Assembly (NCBI GenBank): GCA_025999775.1
Contig: BNXT01000083.1
Location: 1 to 6,532, forward strand
DNA length: 6,532 bases
Direction of reading: 5' to 3'
From: Bacteroidia bacterium
GTDB lineage: Bacteria; Bacteroidota; Bacteroidia; Bacteroidales; P3
The translations under genes were made by a program, and so were the position numbers. Below the pieces are notes generated by a model. The model was not told the DNA's origin and did no database searches. It saw only the letters and a list, made by a program, of their open reading frames with translations. Positions 6,075 through 6,532 of this stretch are shown here, piece by piece; the first letter of the stretch is position 1; each line of letters starts with the position of its first letter.

Positions 6075-6532
6075 ATGAACCGACAACACATTGCCAAGTT
6101 AGGAGTATCATTGATACTTTTGTGTTTCATCAGCCTTGGAATGGGATGCAAAAAAGACAAAAATACGAATGTCCCTTTTACGGATGTGCAACTAAACGAG
6201 CTTAAATTTATTGAGAAATACCTAAAAGCAGGAATTGAACCCTGTGACACACTGATGATCATTAACACAACGGCAGAACTAAAAGTTGTTGTGTGTGATT
6301 CGATAATTTTTCCTAACAATGTTGTTAGGTATTATCCTGAATTGCCTGATATTGATTTTTCCAATCAAACATTGATTATTGCAGTAGGTATAAAAAGCAG
6401 TGGGTTTGGTCATATTGAAAAACAGTTATTAAAAGATCCGAGAGGTGTTTATATTTTAGATTTAAAATTCATAACACAAGGTGTTGTTGTACCTATGGTG
6501 CTAAGTCCATGGAAAGAATGTTTGCTTACCGA
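6075..6532 (+). CDS. Hypothetical lipoprotein, 5' part (runs off the window)
   Basis: The open frame from ATG 6075 continues for 152 codons to the right edge without a stop. It starts MNRQHIAKLGVSLILLCFIS and then LGMGCKKDK, a lipoprotein signal peptide with the lipidated Cys at residue 25, so the product should be exported and membrane-anchored. The rest has alternating hydrophobic strands (IDFSNQTLIIAVGIKSSGFG, GVYILDLKFITQGVVVP) and looks like a small beta-rich domain of the type found in many uncharacterised Bacteroidota lipoproteins. A PrcB-like fold is conceivable but not demonstrated. The 7-base gap after the MoxR stop suggests co-transcription with moxR, although a lipoprotein is not the classical MoxR partner. 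Confidence 0.85.
   Translation, partial: MNRQHIAKLGVSLILLCFISLGMGCKKDKNTNVPFTDVQLNELKFIEKYLKAGIEPCDTLMIINTTAELKVVVCDSIIFPNNVVRYYPELPDIDFSNQTLIIAVGIKSSGFGHIEKQLLKDPRGVYILDLKFITQGVVVPMVLSPWKECLLT

Noticed and set aside
1..6532. CRISPR array, insertion sequence or transposase
   Set aside because: I saw no regularly spaced repeats, no transposase or integrase motifs and no terminal inverted repeats on either strand.

Overview
The window looks like a chromosomal segment from a low-GC member of the Bacteroidota, most probably Bacteroidales. The evidence is TAnnTTTG-type -7 promoter boxes upstream of a tRNA and of a lipoprotein gene, a lack of strong Shine-Dalgarno sequences at most starts, a SurA-type foldase of the Bacteroidota kind with a degenerate second parvulin domain, several lipobox lipoproteins, and a tRNA without an encoded CCA end. 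The genus cannot be fixed from the sequence alone.

All genes are on the + strand, and the window divides into two parts. The left part (1 to about 2500) is accessory in character and visibly AT-rich. It holds the 3' end of an unrecognised gene, then a complete 657-residue radical SAM protein whose ATG overlaps the previous stop (ATGA). Next comes a short 11-codon ORF, again coupled by ATGA to the radical SAM stop, and then the wreck of an AbiE-like (type IV) toxin-antitoxin pair. Only the presumed tail of the antitoxin remains, overlapping the toxin start by ATGA. The AbiEii-type nucleotidyltransferase toxin has lost its middle (from just after the RFSE segment to just before RHFYDLYYL), is frameshifted at the junction, and lacks its C-terminus.

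The boundary is marked by tRNA-Arg(CCT) at 2660-2731 with its own promoter. To its right is a housekeeping-type block. A SurA-like lipoprotein with no recognisable parvulin domain is followed 12 bp later by SurA itself (two parvulin domains, each retaining a different part of the usual active site). After 52 bp comes a MoxR-type AAA+ ATPase, and 7 bp later the start of another lipoprotein that runs off the window. The lipoprotein-SurA pair probably works in folding outer-membrane and periplasmic proteins. MoxR is a cytoplasmic chaperone-like ATPase that usually serves neighbouring envelope or metal-cofactor proteins.

The best candidate for something undescribed is the radical SAM gene with its translationally coupled upstream partner, most of which lies outside the window. 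The sequence does not reveal its substrate, and no complete novel system is visible here.
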